The notes beneath the pieces are model-generated. The model was not told the DNA's origin, made no database searches, and was given only the letters and a program-made list of their open reading frames with translations. DNA of 59,873 nt from contig JACPWG010000102.1 in the NCBI GenBank assembly GCA_016197205.1, forward strand, positions 1 through 59,873. Reading direction: 5' to 3'. Each line of letters opens with the position of its first letter. The first letter of the stretch is position 1. Shown piece by piece: positions 26,785 to 35,572 of this stretch. The position numbers and the translations under genes were made by a program. This DNA is from Planctomycetota bacterium. GTDB lineage: Bacteria > Planctomycetota > MHYJ01 > WSZJ01 > JACPWG01.

Positions 26785-28143
26785 TTGCCCTTCTACGCCG
26801 ACCTGCACGTCCATTCGAAGTATTCCCGCGCGACGAGCAAGGACAGCGACCTGGCGGGGTTCGCCACCTGGGCCGCGAAGAAGGGGCTCGCGGTCGTCGG
26901 CACCGGCGATTTTACCCACTCCGGCTGGAGAAAAGAGTTGCGCGACGGCCTGGTGCCGGACGCGCCCGGGCTGTTTCGGCTCCGCGACGACCTCGGCCGC
27001 GCCGTCGCCCGCTCCGCCGCCGCGACCTCCGCGTCCGGACGGCCGCCCGCGACCCCGCTCGGCGCAACGCCGACGCGCTTCCTGCTCACGGTCGAGCTCT
27101 CGACCATTTACAAGAGAGGGGACCGCACCCGCAGGGTCCATCACCTGGTCTGCGCCCCGGACTTCGACACCGTCGATCGCCTCGTGGAGCGGCTCGCGCG
27201 CATCGGCAACCTCGCCTCCGATGGGCGGCCCATCCTCGGCCTCGAGTCGCGACACTTGCTCGAGCTCGTCCTCGAGGCCGGCAAGGACGCCTTCCTCGTC
27301 CCCGCCCACATCTGGACCCCGTGGTTCTCCGCGCTCGGCTCGCGGTCGGGCTTTGACTCCATCGAGGAGTGCTACGGCGACCTCGCGGGCCACATCTTCG
27401 CCGTCGAGACCGGGCTCTCCTCCGATCCCCCCATGAACTGGCGCGTCTCCTCGCTCGACAAGTACCGCCTCGTCTCCAACTCGGACGCGCACTCGCCCGC
27501 GAAGCTCGGCCGCGAGGCGTGCGTCTTCGACGTCGAGCCGGACTACTACCGCATGCGCCGGGCGCTCGCCACCGGCAAGGGCTACGGCGGCACGATCGAG
27601 TTCTTCCCGGAGGAGGGAAAGTACCACCTGGACGGACACCGGCGGTGCGGCGTGCGCCTCTCGCCCGAGGAGACGCGCCGGCAGGGCGGCCTCTGCCCGA
27701 GCTGCGGCAAGCCGGCCACGGTCGGCGTCCTGCATCGGGTGGAGTCTCTCGCCGACCGGCCCGAGGGCGCGTGCTCGCCCACGGCCGCGCCTTTCCGGAG
27801 CCTCGTCCCGCTGCCGGAGCTGCTCGGCGAGCTCCTCGGCGTGGGGGCCGACAGCGTCCGCGTCCAGACCGCGTTTCATGCGCTGCTCGCGCGCCTCGGC
27901 CCGGAGCTTTTTTTGCTCGAGCACGCCGCGCTCGAGGATCTCCGGCGGCTGGGCTCGCCCCTCCTCGCCGAGGCCGTCAGCCGCCTGCGGGCGGGCCGGG
28001 TACGGCGCGAGTCGGGCTACGACGGCGAGTACGGCAAGATTCGCGTATTCGAGGAGAAGGAGCTGGCGCGCGAACGGCGCAGAGGCGCCGCGTTCGTCGT
28101 CCGCCCTGCCAAATCGCCGGGCAACCCCCGGAATTCACCTTGA
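26785..28143 (+). CDS. Endonuclease Q-like PHP-domain DNA repair enzyme
   Basis: A 452-residue member of the EndoQ family, which nicks DNA 5' of deaminated bases and abasic sites. PHP metal-binding motifs appear in order: DLHVHSKYS, GTGDFTHSGW, VPAHIWTPWFS, SNSDAHSPAKLGREA. The family's extra segment KYHLDGHRRCGVRLSPEE and the zinc-binding CPSCGK...GVLHRVESLADRP are present. The start is TTG 26785, with GGAGG 9 bases upstream and homology beginning at its second residue; the frame upstream is unlike the family. The stop codon overlaps the -35 box of the next gene's promoter. EndoQ is best known from Thermococcales and some bacilli. Confidence 0.85.
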   Translation: MPFYADLHVHSKYSRATSKDSDLAGFATWAAKKGLAVVGTGDFTHSGWRKELRDGLVPDAPGLFRLRDDLGRAVARSAAATSASGRPPATPLGATPTRFLLTVELSTIYKRGDRTRRVHHLVCAPDFDTVDRLVERLARIGNLASDGRPILGLESRHLLELVLEAGKDAFLVPAHIWTPWFSALGSRSGFDSIEECYGDLAGHIFAVETGLSSDPPMNWRVSSLDKYRLVSNSDAHSPAKLGREACVFDVEPDYYRMRRALATGKGYGGTIEFFPEEGKYHLDGHRRCGVRLSPEETRRQGGLCPSCGKPATVGVLHRVESLADRPEGACSPTAAPFRSLVPLPELLGELLGVGADSVRVQTAFHALLARLGPELFLLEHAALEDLRRLGSPLLAEAVSRLRAGRVRRESGYDGEYGKIRVFEEKELARERRRGAAFVVRPAKSPGNPRNSP

Positions 28144-28168
28144 CAAACACGAACGCTCGTGCTATTAT
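28140..28168 (+). promoter_or_regulatory. Consensus promoter of the tetR-hydrolase pair, with operator-like dyad
   Basis: TTGACA, 17 bases, TATTAT. Between the boxes lies CACGAACGCTCGTG (28148-28161), a dyad with 12 of 14 positions symmetric, placed where a TetR dimer would block RNA polymerase. The expected start of transcription falls at or within a base or two of the A of the tetR ATG, so the message may be leaderless. Confidence 0.72.
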
Positions 28169-28174
28169 TGCGGC

Positions 28175-28771
28175 ATGGGAAAAGGCAACGAGACGAAAGC
28201 GGCGATCCTGGAGCACGCCATGGCCCTCGCGAGTCGCGTGGGGCTGGGCGGGCTCTCCATCGGCCGGCTGGCTGAAGAATTGGAGATGTCGAAGAGCGGG
28301 CTCTTCGCGCACTTCCGGTCCAAGGAGGCGCTCCAGGTCCAGGTGCTCGACGCCGCCGCGGACCGGTTCGTGAACGTCGTGGTCGCCCCCGCGCTGAAGA
28401 AGGCGCGCGGCGAGCCGCGGATCCGGGCGCTCCTCGAGAACCTGCTCGCCTGGGACCGCGCGCGCACGCTGCCGGGCGGGTGCATTTTCGTCGCCGCCGC
28501 GGTGGAGCTGGACGACCAGCCCGGTCCGGCGCGCGACCGGCTGGTGCAGCTCCAGCGCGACCGGCAGGAGACCTTCGCGACCGCCGCCCGCATCGCCAAG
28601 GAAGAGGGCCAGTTTCGCGCCGACCTCGACCCGCTGCAATTCGCCCACGACCTGTACGGCATCGTGCTCGGTTATCATCACGCCGCGCGGCTCTTGCGCG
28701 ACCCGCAGGCCGAAACCCGCGCACGCAACGCGTTCGAAACCCTTCTCCAGCACGCCCGCTCCCGGAGGTGA
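28175..28771 (+). CDS. TetR/AcrR-family transcriptional regulator
   Basis: A 198-residue repressor. The N-terminal HTH is clear: KAAILEHAMALASRVGLGGL, then IGRLAEELEMSKSGLFAHFRSKEAL. The C-terminal ligand-binding part has ALLENLLAWDRARTLPGGCIF and a PLQFAHDLYGIVLGYHHAARLL helix, as in TetR_C subfamilies with YfiR/YxaF-like proteins. It overlaps no gene, but its stop is 3 bp from the hydrolase start. The operator-like dyad in its own promoter suggests autoregulation and control of the hydrolase. Confidence 0.92.
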   Translation: MGKGNETKAAILEHAMALASRVGLGGLSIGRLAEELEMSKSGLFAHFRSKEALQVQVLDAAADRFVNVVVAPALKKARGEPRIRALLENLLAWDRARTLPGGCIFVAAAVELDDQPGPARDRLVQLQRDRQETFATAARIAKEEGQFRADLDPLQFAHDLYGIVLGYHHAARLLRDPQAETRARNAFETLLQHARSRR

Positions 28772-28774
28772 CCC

Positions 28775-29968
28775 ATGACCGACCCCGGTTTCGCCATTCC
28801 GCCCGCACAGAATAGCACGCACGTTCGGACTAGTTCCATGCACCTCCCGTTCGGCTTGCGCCTCGCACGCGCCGGCCTCCTGGCCGCGGCCGCGGTCGCG
28901 CCGCGCTGGGCCGCTCGCTGGGGAGGCCGGCTCTTCCTCACGCCGCCTCGACACTCGGCCCCGGAGCGCGAAGGGGCGCTCCTCGCCGGCGGCCGGCGGC
29001 TCGACGCGCGCGACGGCGGTCGACGCGTCGCGGCGTGGGAGTGGGGGACCGGGCCTGTCGTCCTCCTGGTCCACGGCTGGGGTGGACGCGGGGCCCAGCT
29101 CGGGGCCTTCGTTCCTCCGCTCGTCGCCGCCGGCTTCCGCGTCGTTGCCTTCGATCACCTCGGCCACGGGGCCTCCGAGGGACGACTGAACTCCGCCCTC
29201 GGTTTCGCACGGACGCTCGCCGCCGTCGCCGACGCAGCCACGCGCAAGGCCGGCCTGCCGTTGCACGGCGTCGTCGCCCATTCGCTCGGGGGGCTGGGCA
29301 CGATCCTCGCCCTGACTGAAGGCCTGCCGGCCCGACGCGTCGTCCTCGTCTCCGCCCCCTCGGATCCGGCCGGCGCAACCCGACGCTTCGCCGCGGCCCT
29401 CGGCCTCCCCGACGCCCTCGTGGAGCCGATTCGACTCGACGTCGAACGGCGGGTCGGCGCGAGCCTGTCCGCCGAGGTCGCGCGCGCCCGAGCCGCGCAG
29501 GTCCGGGCGGAGGTGCTCGTCTGCCACGACCGGGAGGATCCCGACGTCCCCTGGTCCGACGGCGTGGCGCTGGCCGCCGCCGTGCCGGGCGCTCGACTCT
29601 TGCCCACCGCCGGCCTTGGCCACCGGCGCATCCTGCGCGACGAACGTGTCATCCACGAGTGCACCCGCTTCCTGAAGGAGGAAACTGTCATGACGAAGTC
29701 TCTTTCGACCCTCGCGCGTGTCTCCCTCGTCTCCCCCAACGCGACGCCCGCGGACGCGGCCCCTCTCGCGCCGCGCGTCGAGCGTGCCTGCTCCACGCCG
29801 GGCTGCAAAGGCCGTGTCCTCGAGTCCTGGGAACCCTCCGGCCGCCTCTGCGGTCGCTGCGCGCTCGAACACGACCTCTTCGACCGGGACGCCCGCTGGG
29901 AGGCGCCGGCCGCGCTCCGGCCAACACGCGAACCCGCCCCCGAGCGGCCCAGGGCGCGGGTCGCCTGA
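28775..29968 (+). CDS. Alpha/beta hydrolase with a C-terminal four-cysteine extension
   Basis: A 397-residue protein beginning after a near-perfect GGAGGTGA, 3 bp past tetR. A hydrophobic N-terminal segment (LARAGLLAAAAVAPRWAA) suggests membrane association. The hydrolase part shows VVLLVHGWGGRG (oxyanion), FDHLGHGASEG, nucleophile serine in VVAHSLGGLG, acid in HDREDPDVPW and histidine in AGLGHRRI. After residue ~305 the frame continues for 92 residues containing C-x4-C and C-x2-C (ACSTPGCKG, LCGRCALEHDLFDRD), a zinc-ribbon-like module. An internal ATG at 29690 has AAGGAGGAA upstream, so the module may also be made separately. Substrate unknown. Confidence 0.8.
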   Translation: MTDPGFAIPPAQNSTHVRTSSMHLPFGLRLARAGLLAAAAVAPRWAARWGGRLFLTPPRHSAPEREGALLAGGRRLDARDGGRRVAAWEWGTGPVVLLVHGWGGRGAQLGAFVPPLVAAGFRVVAFDHLGHGASEGRLNSALGFARTLAAVADAATRKAGLPLHGVVAHSLGGLGTILALTEGLPARRVVLVSAPSDPAGATRRFAAALGLPDALVEPIRLDVERRVGASLSAEVARARAAQVRAEVLVCHDREDPDVPWSDGVALAAAVPGARLLPTAGLGHRRILRDERVIHECTRFLKEETVMTKSLSTLARVSLVSPNATPADAAPLAPRVERACSTPGCKGRVLESWEPSGRLCGRCALEHDLFDRDARWEAPAALRPTREPAPERPRARVA

Positions 29969-30530
29969 GACGAGCCTCGCCGCCGCGGCCAACGGGCTCG
30001 GTGAGTTCCAACGGTTTGCCCCGTCGGCACAGGGCGGAAGTAGAGCCCTTCCAGCCCAGTTCCTCCGGGAGTCGCTCCCGCCCACTCCGGGCTCCGTGTT
30101 CTCAACGCCGGTTGCCCCGACGGTGCAGGGCGGAAGCCCTGCACCACAAGGGCTCGAGGCCGGCGAAAACTGACAGGTGCAAGGCCCTCGTTCCCGCACC
30201 CGGCAGCCGACGCTTCATTTCACACAAGTCGAACGCCCGGTTCCGCCTTGAAAGGGCTGGGCGGACGGCCTGCGCCACGAGGCTGCTTTCGGCCGCCCAC
30301 GTCGTGGCCGCCGGCACCCTGCGACCTTCGATTCCCCTGGACTCGTTGGCGAATCGGCGCTATGGTTCCGGGCTCCGGCCCGCAACGGAGGGCAGGACCG
30401 GACCTCGTTCGTGGAACGCGGGCGCACCCAACGCACCGTCCGCACCTGCCGCGAAGCACGGCCCCGCGTACGTTTGCGGCGCCCGCTTTCGCGCCCCGCA
30501 GCAGGAAGGGCTTCCAGCCCGGAGGCACGC
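29969..30530. other. Gene-free gap with palindromic words
   Basis: Apart from the hairpin and the related CAGGGCGGAAG words there is no supportable gene. Open frames here lack starts with ribosome sites and show no domain features. Confidence 0.45.
30122..30145. repeat. Perfect hairpin GGTGCAGGG-CGGAAG-CCCTGCACC
   Basis: Nine-base arms and a 6-base loop, 154 bp after the hydrolase stop. A related CAGGGCGGAAG word occurs at 30034-30044. It could act as a transcript end or be a dispersed palindromic repeat; no T-run follows. Confidence 0.5.
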
Positions 30531-32393
30531 TTGCCGGACTTCGCAGAGCGCCCCGGTCGCGGAGGCCGACTCGCCTTCCGCCTGTTCCTGGCGAGCGTGC
30601 TGGCAACGGTCGCGCTCGTGCTGGGGTTCGTCGGCGCGCTGGAGTACCACGGGCGGGACGGGACCTGGGTGGACGCTCTCGTCGTCGCGCTCCAGCTCTT
30701 CGTCCTGAACGCGAGCTTCAACCTCGGCCCGAAGCCCTGGCCCCTGGAGGTGGCCCGCCTCCTCGCGCCGCTCGCGACGTCGCTGACCGCCGCGACCGCC
30801 GCGCTGGCGCTCCTGCGCGAGCAGCTCCAGCGCGCGCGGTTGCGCTTCGCACGCGGCCACGCGGTGATCTGCGGCCACACGCACGGCGCGCTGCAACTTG
30901 CCCGCGATTTCGCGCGCCACGGGGAGCGGGTCGTGCTCGTCGAAGCTTTTTTTGACAACGCGGAGAGGGCCGGCGAGGAACCGGCGGTTGACGGGGTCGT
31001 GCTCGCGGGCGACCCGACGGACGAAGAGCTCCTGCGACGGGCCCGCGTGCCCCATGCGCGGTGGCTCATCGCCGCGACCGCGGACGGCTACCGCAACGTG
31101 GAAATCGCGCTGCGGGCGCGCCGGCTTCTCGAGCCCCCCGCCGCCCGGCGCACCGCGCCGCTCGAGTGCCGCGTGCACCTCCCCGACCCCGGGCTCTGCG
31201 CCCTCGCCCAGCGAAACCAGCTCCTGCCCGCGTCCGGGGATTCGATCCGCATCCGCGTCTTCAACGTGTACCAGCAGTGGGCCCGCATCCTGCTCTCGGA
31301 ACATCCGCTCGACCCCTGCCCCTTCACCGCCGAGGATCCGCGGCAGCTTCACCTCGTCGTGCTCGGCTTCGGGCCGATGGGCGAAAGCGTGGTGGTGCAG
31401 GCGGCCAAGATCGGCCACTACGCGAACGGCAAGCGGCTCCGCATCACCGTCCTCGTCGGCGAGGCGGTGCGCGGGGACGGGGGAGCGGCCGCGCCCGCGA
31501 AGCAGGAGTCCGGGTTCCGTGCGCGCTATCCGCAAATCGACCAGGTCGTGTCGCCAGCCTTTCGCGCCCTTTCCGCCGAAGCGCCGGAAACGGCCGCGTT
31601 CCTGAACGAGGTCGTCCGCGACCCGTTGCAGGCATTGTCGGTGGCGGTCTGCCTCGACGACGACACGCGCGCGCTCGCCTGCGCCCTCCACCTCCGGGAA
31701 GCCCTGCCCGGACGTGACGTGGAGATCCGCGTGCAGCTCGGCCGGGACGAGCGCGTCGCCGGCCTCTTCGGCGCGACCGTCGCCCCGTCGGCGCACGACG
31801 ACGGCGCTTCCAAAGGGGTGCAGCCGCCCCGTCCCGAGCCGGTGCCGGCGCCCACGTCCGTTGCCCCGCGCGCGCGACTGATCGTTTTCGGGATGGTGGA
31901 GCGGTTCTTCCGTCGCTCGAACCTGCTCGAGGAGGACCTGGACGCGGTCGCGGAAGTGATCCACGCGAAGTATCTCGCGGAGCAGCATCGTCAGGGGCGG
32001 CCGCTCGGGACCTCGCCCACGAATCGCGTCTGGGCGGAGCTGAGCGAATCGGCCAAGGACGGCGGCCGGCAGCAGGCGGACCACATCCGCGTCAAGCTGC
32101 GCGCGGTGGGACGGACGACCGTCGCGGCGGGCTCGCCGGAGGCCGAGCCGGATTTTCGGTTCAGCCCTGCCGAAGTGGAGCTGCTCGCGCGCGTGGAGCA
32201 TGCGCGCTGGTGCGCCTGGCGGTACCTGGAGGGCTGGACCTACGGCCCGACGCGCGACGACGCGCGGAAGCTGCACGACTGCCTCGTCCCATACGATGAA
32301 CTATCGGAGGGGATGAAGCAGTTCGATCGCGACGCGGTGGAGGAGGTGCCGCGCTACTTGCAGGTGGTGGGGCTGGCGGTCGGTCGCCGGTGA
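30531..32393 (+). CDS. Two-TM TrkA-type NAD-binding protein with C-terminal RyR domain
   Basis: A 620-residue channel-like protein. Two or three hydrophobic segments (FRLFLASVLATVALVLGFVG, VDALVVALQLFVLN, LLAPLATSLTAATAALALL) precede a TrkA_N-type Rossmann domain with AVICGHTHGALQLARDFA, VLVEAF, VLAGDPTDEELLRRARV and WLIAATADGYRN. A second Rossmann-like unit begins at LHLVVLGFGPMGESVV. The C-terminus carries a RyR repeat, EHARWCAWRYLEGWTYGP then KLHDCLVPYDEL. Bacterial TrkA-RyR proteins have been proposed to sense nucleotide or NAD-derived signals. Start TTG 30531 has GGAGG 6 bases upstream. It is convergent with hsdR, at the edge of the restriction locus. Confidence 0.82.
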   Translation: MPDFAERPGRGGRLAFRLFLASVLATVALVLGFVGALEYHGRDGTWVDALVVALQLFVLNASFNLGPKPWPLEVARLLAPLATSLTAATAALALLREQLQRARLRFARGHAVICGHTHGALQLARDFARHGERVVLVEAFFDNAERAGEEPAVDGVVLAGDPTDEELLRRARVPHARWLIAATADGYRNVEIALRARRLLEPPAARRTAPLECRVHLPDPGLCALAQRNQLLPASGDSIRIRVFNVYQQWARILLSEHPLDPCPFTAEDPRQLHLVVLGFGPMGESVVVQAAKIGHYANGKRLRITVLVGEAVRGDGGAAAPAKQESGFRARYPQIDQVVSPAFRALSAEAPETAAFLNEVVRDPLQALSVAVCLDDDTRALACALHLREALPGRDVEIRVQLGRDERVAGLFGATVAPSAHDDGASKGVQPPRPEPVPAPTSVAPRARLIVFGMVERFFRRSNLLEEDLDAVAEVIHAKYLAEQHRQGRPLGTSPTNRVWAELSESAKDGGRQQADHIRVKLRAVGRTTVAAGSPEAEPDFRFSPAEVELLARVEHARWCAWRYLEGWTYGPTRDDARKLHDCLVPYDELSEGMKQFDRDAVEEVPRYLQVVGLAVGRR

Positions 32394-32469
32394 GGCGACC
32401 CGAGCCGCTCCATTGGGCCGTGGGCCGGCGGCTTGGCCCTTCCGGGGAACTTGCCACAACCGGCTTCGA

Positions 32470-34758
32470 TCACCCCACCGCCGCATACGCGCCGGTCCCA
32501 GAGTCCGAATAGTTCTCGTAGAAGTGCTCGAACACAGACGAGCACTTCTGCTTGTAGACATCCTTCGAGTAGGCCCGCGGCAGCCCTCCGTCCAGCAGAT
32601 CCTCGATGGCAAGCTTCACCTGCGCCCGCGCCGCCGCCTTCTGCCTCCAGTCGAGCACCAGCAGCCCCTTCAACTTCGCGAGGAGAGCGCGCGCGACCTT
32701 CTTCACCTCGTTGCGCTCCTCCAACGTCAGGTCCGGCGCCGGTCGCGTCAGGAGGTCGAGGACGACCAACTCCTCCTCCGTCATGCCCTCACGCACGTGG
32801 CGATGCTCTTCGTCCGTCAACGACCGGCTCAGCTCGAGCAACTCCTTGAACAGCTCCTCGATCGAGCGGCTGCCTGCGTTGTAGGATTCGATCAGCTCTT
32901 CAAACTTGTCCCTGAAATCCATGCGCGTCCGGTTGAGACGGATCATCCGATCCAGGTGCCTTCGGATCGCCGCCTTGAGCTGCTCCAGGTCGATGTTCCT
33001 TGTCTTCGATCGCTCGAACCGGCGCTGCAAGGCCTTGAAATCGATCATGGAGAGGTCGAGCGCCGCGGCGGGCTTGGCGGGCACCTCCACACCGGTGATC
33101 GCGGAGTCCAGGAGCAGCCCGATTTCCTTCAACACGCCCGATATGTCCGGCGGCCCTGGGCTCAGCTTGGTGCGGATCTCACCGGCGATCGCCGAGAAGA
33201 AGGCGACGCGCCCCGCGAATTCCACCACAGCCGGGTCCGGCTTAACCGCCTCATACAGCGTGTACACCAGCCGTTCGTGGGCCAGAAACTCCTTTCGGAG
33301 GGGGTCGGGTGAGATCAAAGCGTCGACCGCCGCCGCGATGCTGGACAGCCGCTTCATGCTGCCGCTCGGGAGTTTCTCGATGGCGGCGACCTCCACGCCG
33401 TGCTTCGCGCAGAACGTTACCGCGGCCTTCACGGCCTTCCGCAGGTCTCCTACCAACTTGCTCTTGTCCCTCAGCGGCCGCTCCCCACCCTTGCCCTTGC
33501 CGTAGATCGCGAGCGCCTTTTCGAGGGAGGCGAAGACGTTCGCATAGTCCACGATCATGCCGCTGTGCTTTCCCGGAAAGACACGGTTCGCCCGCGCGAT
33601 CGTCTGCATCAGCGTGTGGTTCCGCATCGGCTTGTCGAGATAGACGGTCGAGCAACTTGGGGCGTCAAAGCCGGTCAACCACATTGCGCAGAGGAAGACG
33701 AGCTGGAGGGGGTCGCTCGGGTCCTTGAACTTTTCGTCGAGTGCCTCGACGTTCATCCGCTTGCGGTGCGGCACGATGTCGAGTCCGAGCGCCTGCATCT
33801 GGGCGACCTCGTTCTGGCCGGGCGAGACGATCAGGGCCATGTCGGTCGCCCGCATGGAGTCCAGGCGCTTCTGGACGGAGGTCTTCTCCTCGGCGTCGAG
33901 CTTGAGGGAGGCGGCGATCGCGTTGTTCACGCCGAGGACCTGGTGGTTCTGGCCGAGGACCTTCACGAGGCCGGTCTTGTGCTCGGAGAAGAGGGTGAAG
34001 TTCTCCACGAGGTCGAGGAGGCGGGTCGGGGCGCAGGTGCCGCGGAGCATGGTCTCGAGGGAGACGCGGCGGGGCTCGTCCTCGCGCTCGACGCGCTTCC
34101 ACTCGAAGAAACGCTCCCAATCGGCCGTGAGCGAGCCGACGCGGCTGTCAGTGCCGTTCGACGCGATGAGGAGCGCGTTGAAGGCGAGGAGGGCGGGGAT
34201 GTCGGCCTTGTAGCAGGTGAGGTTGTCGTCGAACCCCGCGCGGGCTGGGACGCCCGGCTTTTTCAATTCCACGACAACGAATGGAAGGCCGTTGACGAAG
34301 CCCACGAGGTCGGGGCGGCGGGTGTAGAGGGCGCCGAGGACGCTGAGCTGGCTGACCACCAGGAAGTCGTTCGCTGCCGGCGTCTCCCAATCCACGACGC
34401 GCGCGCGCTCGGTCTTCTGGCTGCCGTGCTCGCGGTCGGGCACGGAGACCTGGACGCCGTCCTTGAGGAGGGCGTAGATCTCGCGGTTCGCGGCGGGGCG
34501 GCTCATGGCGGATCGGTCGCGCGCCAGCTCGGCGGCGGCGGCGGAGATCGCGTCCGGCGGGAGCGCGGGGTTGAGTCGCTCCAGCGCGGCGCGGAGGCGG
34601 GGTGCGAGGAGGACCTCGCTCTTCGTTTCACGCCCGAGGGTGCCGTCCGCGCCGAAGGCCTCGTCCACGGCGGACACGGTCTGCCAGCCCAGCGCCGCGA
34701 GGAGCTGGATTGCGGGCTGCTCGACGAGCTGGTCCTCGCTGTAGGGGTGGGCGGTCAT
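32470..34758 (-). CDS. hsdR: Type I restriction HsdR with its ATPase core deleted
   Basis: A 762-residue version of a subunit usually near 1000-1050. The N-terminal nuclease is intact, with D150, E164 and K166 in DLVGFVNGLPFVVVELKKPG. It continues to GQNHQVLGVNNAIAASL and then, near base 33900, jumps to DMALIVSPGQNEVAQMQ. Missing are the Walker A (GSGKS), the DEAH box and most of the first helicase lobe. Late motifs remain (TGFDAP, MQTIARANRVFPGKHSG) together with the long C-terminal assembly region. The frame is preserved across the gap. ATP-driven translocation and cleavage should therefore be lost. It follows vapC on the same strand. Confidence 0.85.
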   Translation of the reverse strand: MTAHPYSEDQLVEQPAIQLLAALGWQTVSAVDEAFGADGTLGRETKSEVLLAPRLRAALERLNPALPPDAISAAAAELARDRSAMSRPAANREIYALLKDGVQVSVPDREHGSQKTERARVVDWETPAANDFLVVSQLSVLGALYTRRPDLVGFVNGLPFVVVELKKPGVPARAGFDDNLTCYKADIPALLAFNALLIASNGTDSRVGSLTADWERFFEWKRVEREDEPRRVSLETMLRGTCAPTRLLDLVENFTLFSEHKTGLVKVLGQNHQVLGVNNAIAASLKLDAEEKTSVQKRLDSMRATDMALIVSPGQNEVAQMQALGLDIVPHRKRMNVEALDEKFKDPSDPLQLVFLCAMWLTGFDAPSCSTVYLDKPMRNHTLMQTIARANRVFPGKHSGMIVDYANVFASLEKALAIYGKGKGGERPLRDKSKLVGDLRKAVKAAVTFCAKHGVEVAAIEKLPSGSMKRLSSIAAAVDALISPDPLRKEFLAHERLVYTLYEAVKPDPAVVEFAGRVAFFSAIAGEIRTKLSPGPPDISGVLKEIGLLLDSAITGVEVPAKPAAALDLSMIDFKALQRRFERSKTRNIDLEQLKAAIRRHLDRMIRLNRTRMDFRDKFEELIESYNAGSRSIEELFKELLELSRSLTDEEHRHVREGMTEEELVVLDLLTRPAPDLTLEERNEVKKVARALLAKLKGLLVLDWRQKAAARAQVKLAIEDLLDGGLPRAYSKDVYKQKCSSVFEHFYENYSDSGTGAYAAVG

Positions 34759-34794
34759 GCGGGTGGGGCCTCGGGGCGGGAGAATGGGACGACG

Positions 34795-35192
34795 TCACCG
34801 CGGGTTGGACACGGGCAGGATCGGCACGCCATACGGCGGGAGAGCCGCGTCGACAGTCAGCAAGGTGAGCCCTTCGGAAAATGCTTGTGCGACGATCATG
34901 CGGTCGAAGGGGTCCCGATGAAGCATCGGCAGCTCATGGAGACGCACGACGTGGGCGAGTCCGACGGGAAGCACCTCGATTCCATCCAGCCCTCGGCGAA
35001 CGAGTTCACCAAGGGACAGAGTCGTGGCGAGTTTTCCCAGGCGCTGCTTGATGCTGAGCTCCCAGATGGACGCGACCGAGACGGTCAGCGCGTTCTGGGG
35101 TTCGGCGATTGCGGTCGAATACGGCTCGGGGAGTCTTGCCGGCTCCACGATGAGCCAGAGCCAAAAAACTGGGTGTCCAGCAACAACCTCAT
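34795..35192 (-). pseudogene. vapC: VapC-like PIN-domain toxin, frameshifted at codon ~10
   Basis: The start ATG (35190-35192) shares bases with the antitoxin's TGA, as usual in TA pairs. It reads MRLLLDTQFF and then meets a run of six identical bases (A35163-A35168 on the plus strand). One more base there would restore WLWLIVEPARLPEP and the whole PIN domain downstream: TVSVASIWELSIKQRLGKL, HRDPFDRMIVAQA, LLTVDAALPPYGV. As given, the protein is out of frame after codon ~10. Possible causes are real inactivation, slippage-based switching, or a sequencing error in the homopolymer. Confidence 0.78.
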
Positions 35193-35467
35193 GATTCGTT
35201 CCGCCCCTCGAAGTCCGCGACGACGTCGTCGGGAAGTGGATCGTCGAAGTCCTCCGCGATCGTCAATTCCCCTCGGAGCGAGGCGAAGAGGCGCCTGCGA
35301 GCCTCGGCGCCGTGCGTGGGCTCGTCCTCGCCCTTGAGAGGCATCAAGATGATCACTTCGGCTTCACCCGCGGGCACTTCGTCGGGAAGGCTGACGGTGT
35401 GATCGGCTCGGACCGTGACGCGAACTCGGATCGCGTGCTCTACCGGGTTCTTGGATTTTTCGCTCAT
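35189..35467 (-). CDS. vapB: Antitoxin of the VapBC-like module (DUF2281-like C-terminus)
   Basis: A 92-residue protein. The N-terminal part (HAIRVRVTVRADHTVSLPDE) reads like an AbrB/DUF-type DNA-binding strand segment. The C-terminus, RRRLFASLRGELTIAEDFDD then PLPDDVVADFEG, matches the toxin-wrapping tail of DUF2281-type antitoxins. Its stop overlaps the toxin start by 4 bp. It sits between hsdM and hsdR, a common place for TA modules in restriction loci. It should be intact and able to regulate its own promoter. Confidence 0.78.
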   Translation of the reverse strand: MSEKSKNPVEHAIRVRVTVRADHTVSLPDEVPAGEAEVIILMPLKGEDEPTHGAEARRRLFASLRGELTIAEDFDDPLPDDVVADFEGRNES

Positions 35468-35572
35468 AGGTCCCCCTTCTGGAACGCGAGGTTGCCTACG
35501 CGCCCTCCCGGGCGTCGCGGAGTGTGCGGATGTGCGTCCGGCGATCGAACGGCATCGGGGTTTGCTCTTGGG

